DNA from: Hydrogenothermaceae bacterium
Lineage (GTDB): Bacteria > Aquificota > Aquificae > Hydrogenothermales > Hydrogenothermaceae
Assembly: GCA_026984415.1 (NCBI GenBank)
Contig: JALSSE010000112.1
Coordinates: forward strand, 1-16,808
Length of the DNA: 16,808 bases
Reading direction: 5' to 3'
Made by a program: the position numbers and the translations under genes. Positions 16,384-16,808 of this stretch are shown here, one piece after another (within the stretch, counting starts at the first letter, position 1; each line of letters starts with the position of its first letter). The notes beneath the pieces are model-generated. The model ran no database searches and was not told the origin of the DNA. It was given only the letters and a program-made list of their open reading frames with translations.

Positions 16384-16394
16384 TTTTTCACCAA

Positions 16395-16808
16395 TTATAA
16401 GCCTTTTTCCCCTAACCAAGGCATCATTTTTCTAAGTTCTTTTCCTACTTTTTCTATCTGATGTTCTTCGTCTTTCTTAACTAATGCATTAAAGTGAGGT
16501 CTATTTGCAACATTTTCTAAAATCCACTCTTTAGCAAATTCTCCTTCCTGAATTTCTTCTAAAATCTTTTTATAAAGAGGTTTTACAGCTTCATAAACCC
16601 TTTTACCTCTCGTAACATCTCCATACCTTGCAGTATCAGAGATTGAGTATCTCATTCCAGAAATACCGTACTGGTACATTAAATCAACAATTAATTTTAA
16701 TTCGTGTAAACATTCAAAATATGCCACTTCTGGCTGATATCCAGCCTCTACTAATGTCTCAAAACCAGCTTTAACAAGTGCAGTAGCACCTCCACATAAA
16801 ACAGCCTG
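16395..16808 (-). CDS. ilvC: Ketol-acid reductoisomerase, C-terminal part (5' end outside window)
   Basis: Catalyses the isomerisation and NADPH-dependent reduction of acetolactate or acetohydroxybutyrate in branched-chain amino-acid synthesis. The 137 residues in view start [16 protein letters not shown] and continue through [31 protein letters not shown] and [20 protein letters not shown], to [10 protein letters not shown]. These are the knotted C-terminal domain, including the conserved glutamates that bind the catalytic magnesium ions and the serine-rich loop. The N-terminal Rossmann domain lies beyond the window edge. It is the first visible gene of the - strand cluster. Confidence 0.97.
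   Translation of the reverse strand, partial: QAVLCGGATALVKAGFETLVEAGYQPEVAYFECLHELKLIVDLMYQYGISGMRYSISDTARYGDVTRGKRVYEAVKPLYKKILEEIQEGEFAKEWILENVANRPHFNALVKKDEEHQIEKVGKELRKMMPWLGEKGL

Noticed and set aside
1..16808. CRISPR array, tRNA, rRNA or insertion sequence
   Set aside because: No regularly spaced repeats, tRNA-like cloverleaf with a TTCRANY loop, rRNA stretches, transposase motifs or terminal inverted repeats were seen in reading both strands.

Overview
This is an AT-rich, housekeeping-dense chromosomal window. The proteins are rich in Lys, Glu and Ile. The gene set includes an adenosylcobalamin-dependent ribonucleotide reductase, a THEP1-type NTPase, a free-standing archaeal-type pyrimidine reductase of the riboflavin pathway, and an aspartyl-tRNA synthetase with non-discriminating signature residues. 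Together these suggest a thermophilic bacterium of the Aquificota, probably Hydrogenothermaceae (Sulfurihydrogenibium/Persephonella-like). That placement is inference from gene content and composition, not from a marker gene.

Left part (1-5035, + strand): the 3' end of a NuoG-like molybdopterin-oxidoreductase-fold gene, then nrdJ, cobO and hemB, spaced 10 nt, -4 nt and 14 nt apart. CobO makes the adenosylcobalamin that NrdJ consumes, and HemB makes the porphobilinogen from which corrins and hemes are built, so the run reads as a cofactor-plus-consumer operon. A hairpin with a T run ends it inside the 3' coding end of the convergent THEP1 gene (5019-5546, -).

Middle part (5608-8581): prmC and murA are coupled on the + strand, and murA meets a short sigma-70 gene (- strand) tail to tail with interlocking stop codons. 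A 284-base AT-rich divergent spacer (8582-8865, plus 12 further bases to the preferred GTG start at 8878) carries promoter-like elements and a Fur-box-like dyad just in front of the sigma gene.

Accessory-looking part (8878-12541, + strand): two adjacent genes for exported proteins. One is a 678-residue Cys-containing protein with likely Ig-like strands. The other is a 541-residue protein with an NTF2-like N-terminus, a clear six-cysteine PAN/Apple domain and beta-sandwich C-terminal regions. A strong rho-independent terminator closes the pair. It is the least explained and most interesting part of the window.

Right part (12599-16808, - strand): reading in the direction of transcription, ilvC (3' part), a CDP-alcohol phosphatidyltransferase, the pyrimidine reductase, moaD, an unknown 119-residue gene and aspS. 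The first five are tightly spaced or overlapping. aspS follows after about 65 bp. No rRNA, tRNA, CRISPR array or insertion sequence was seen.
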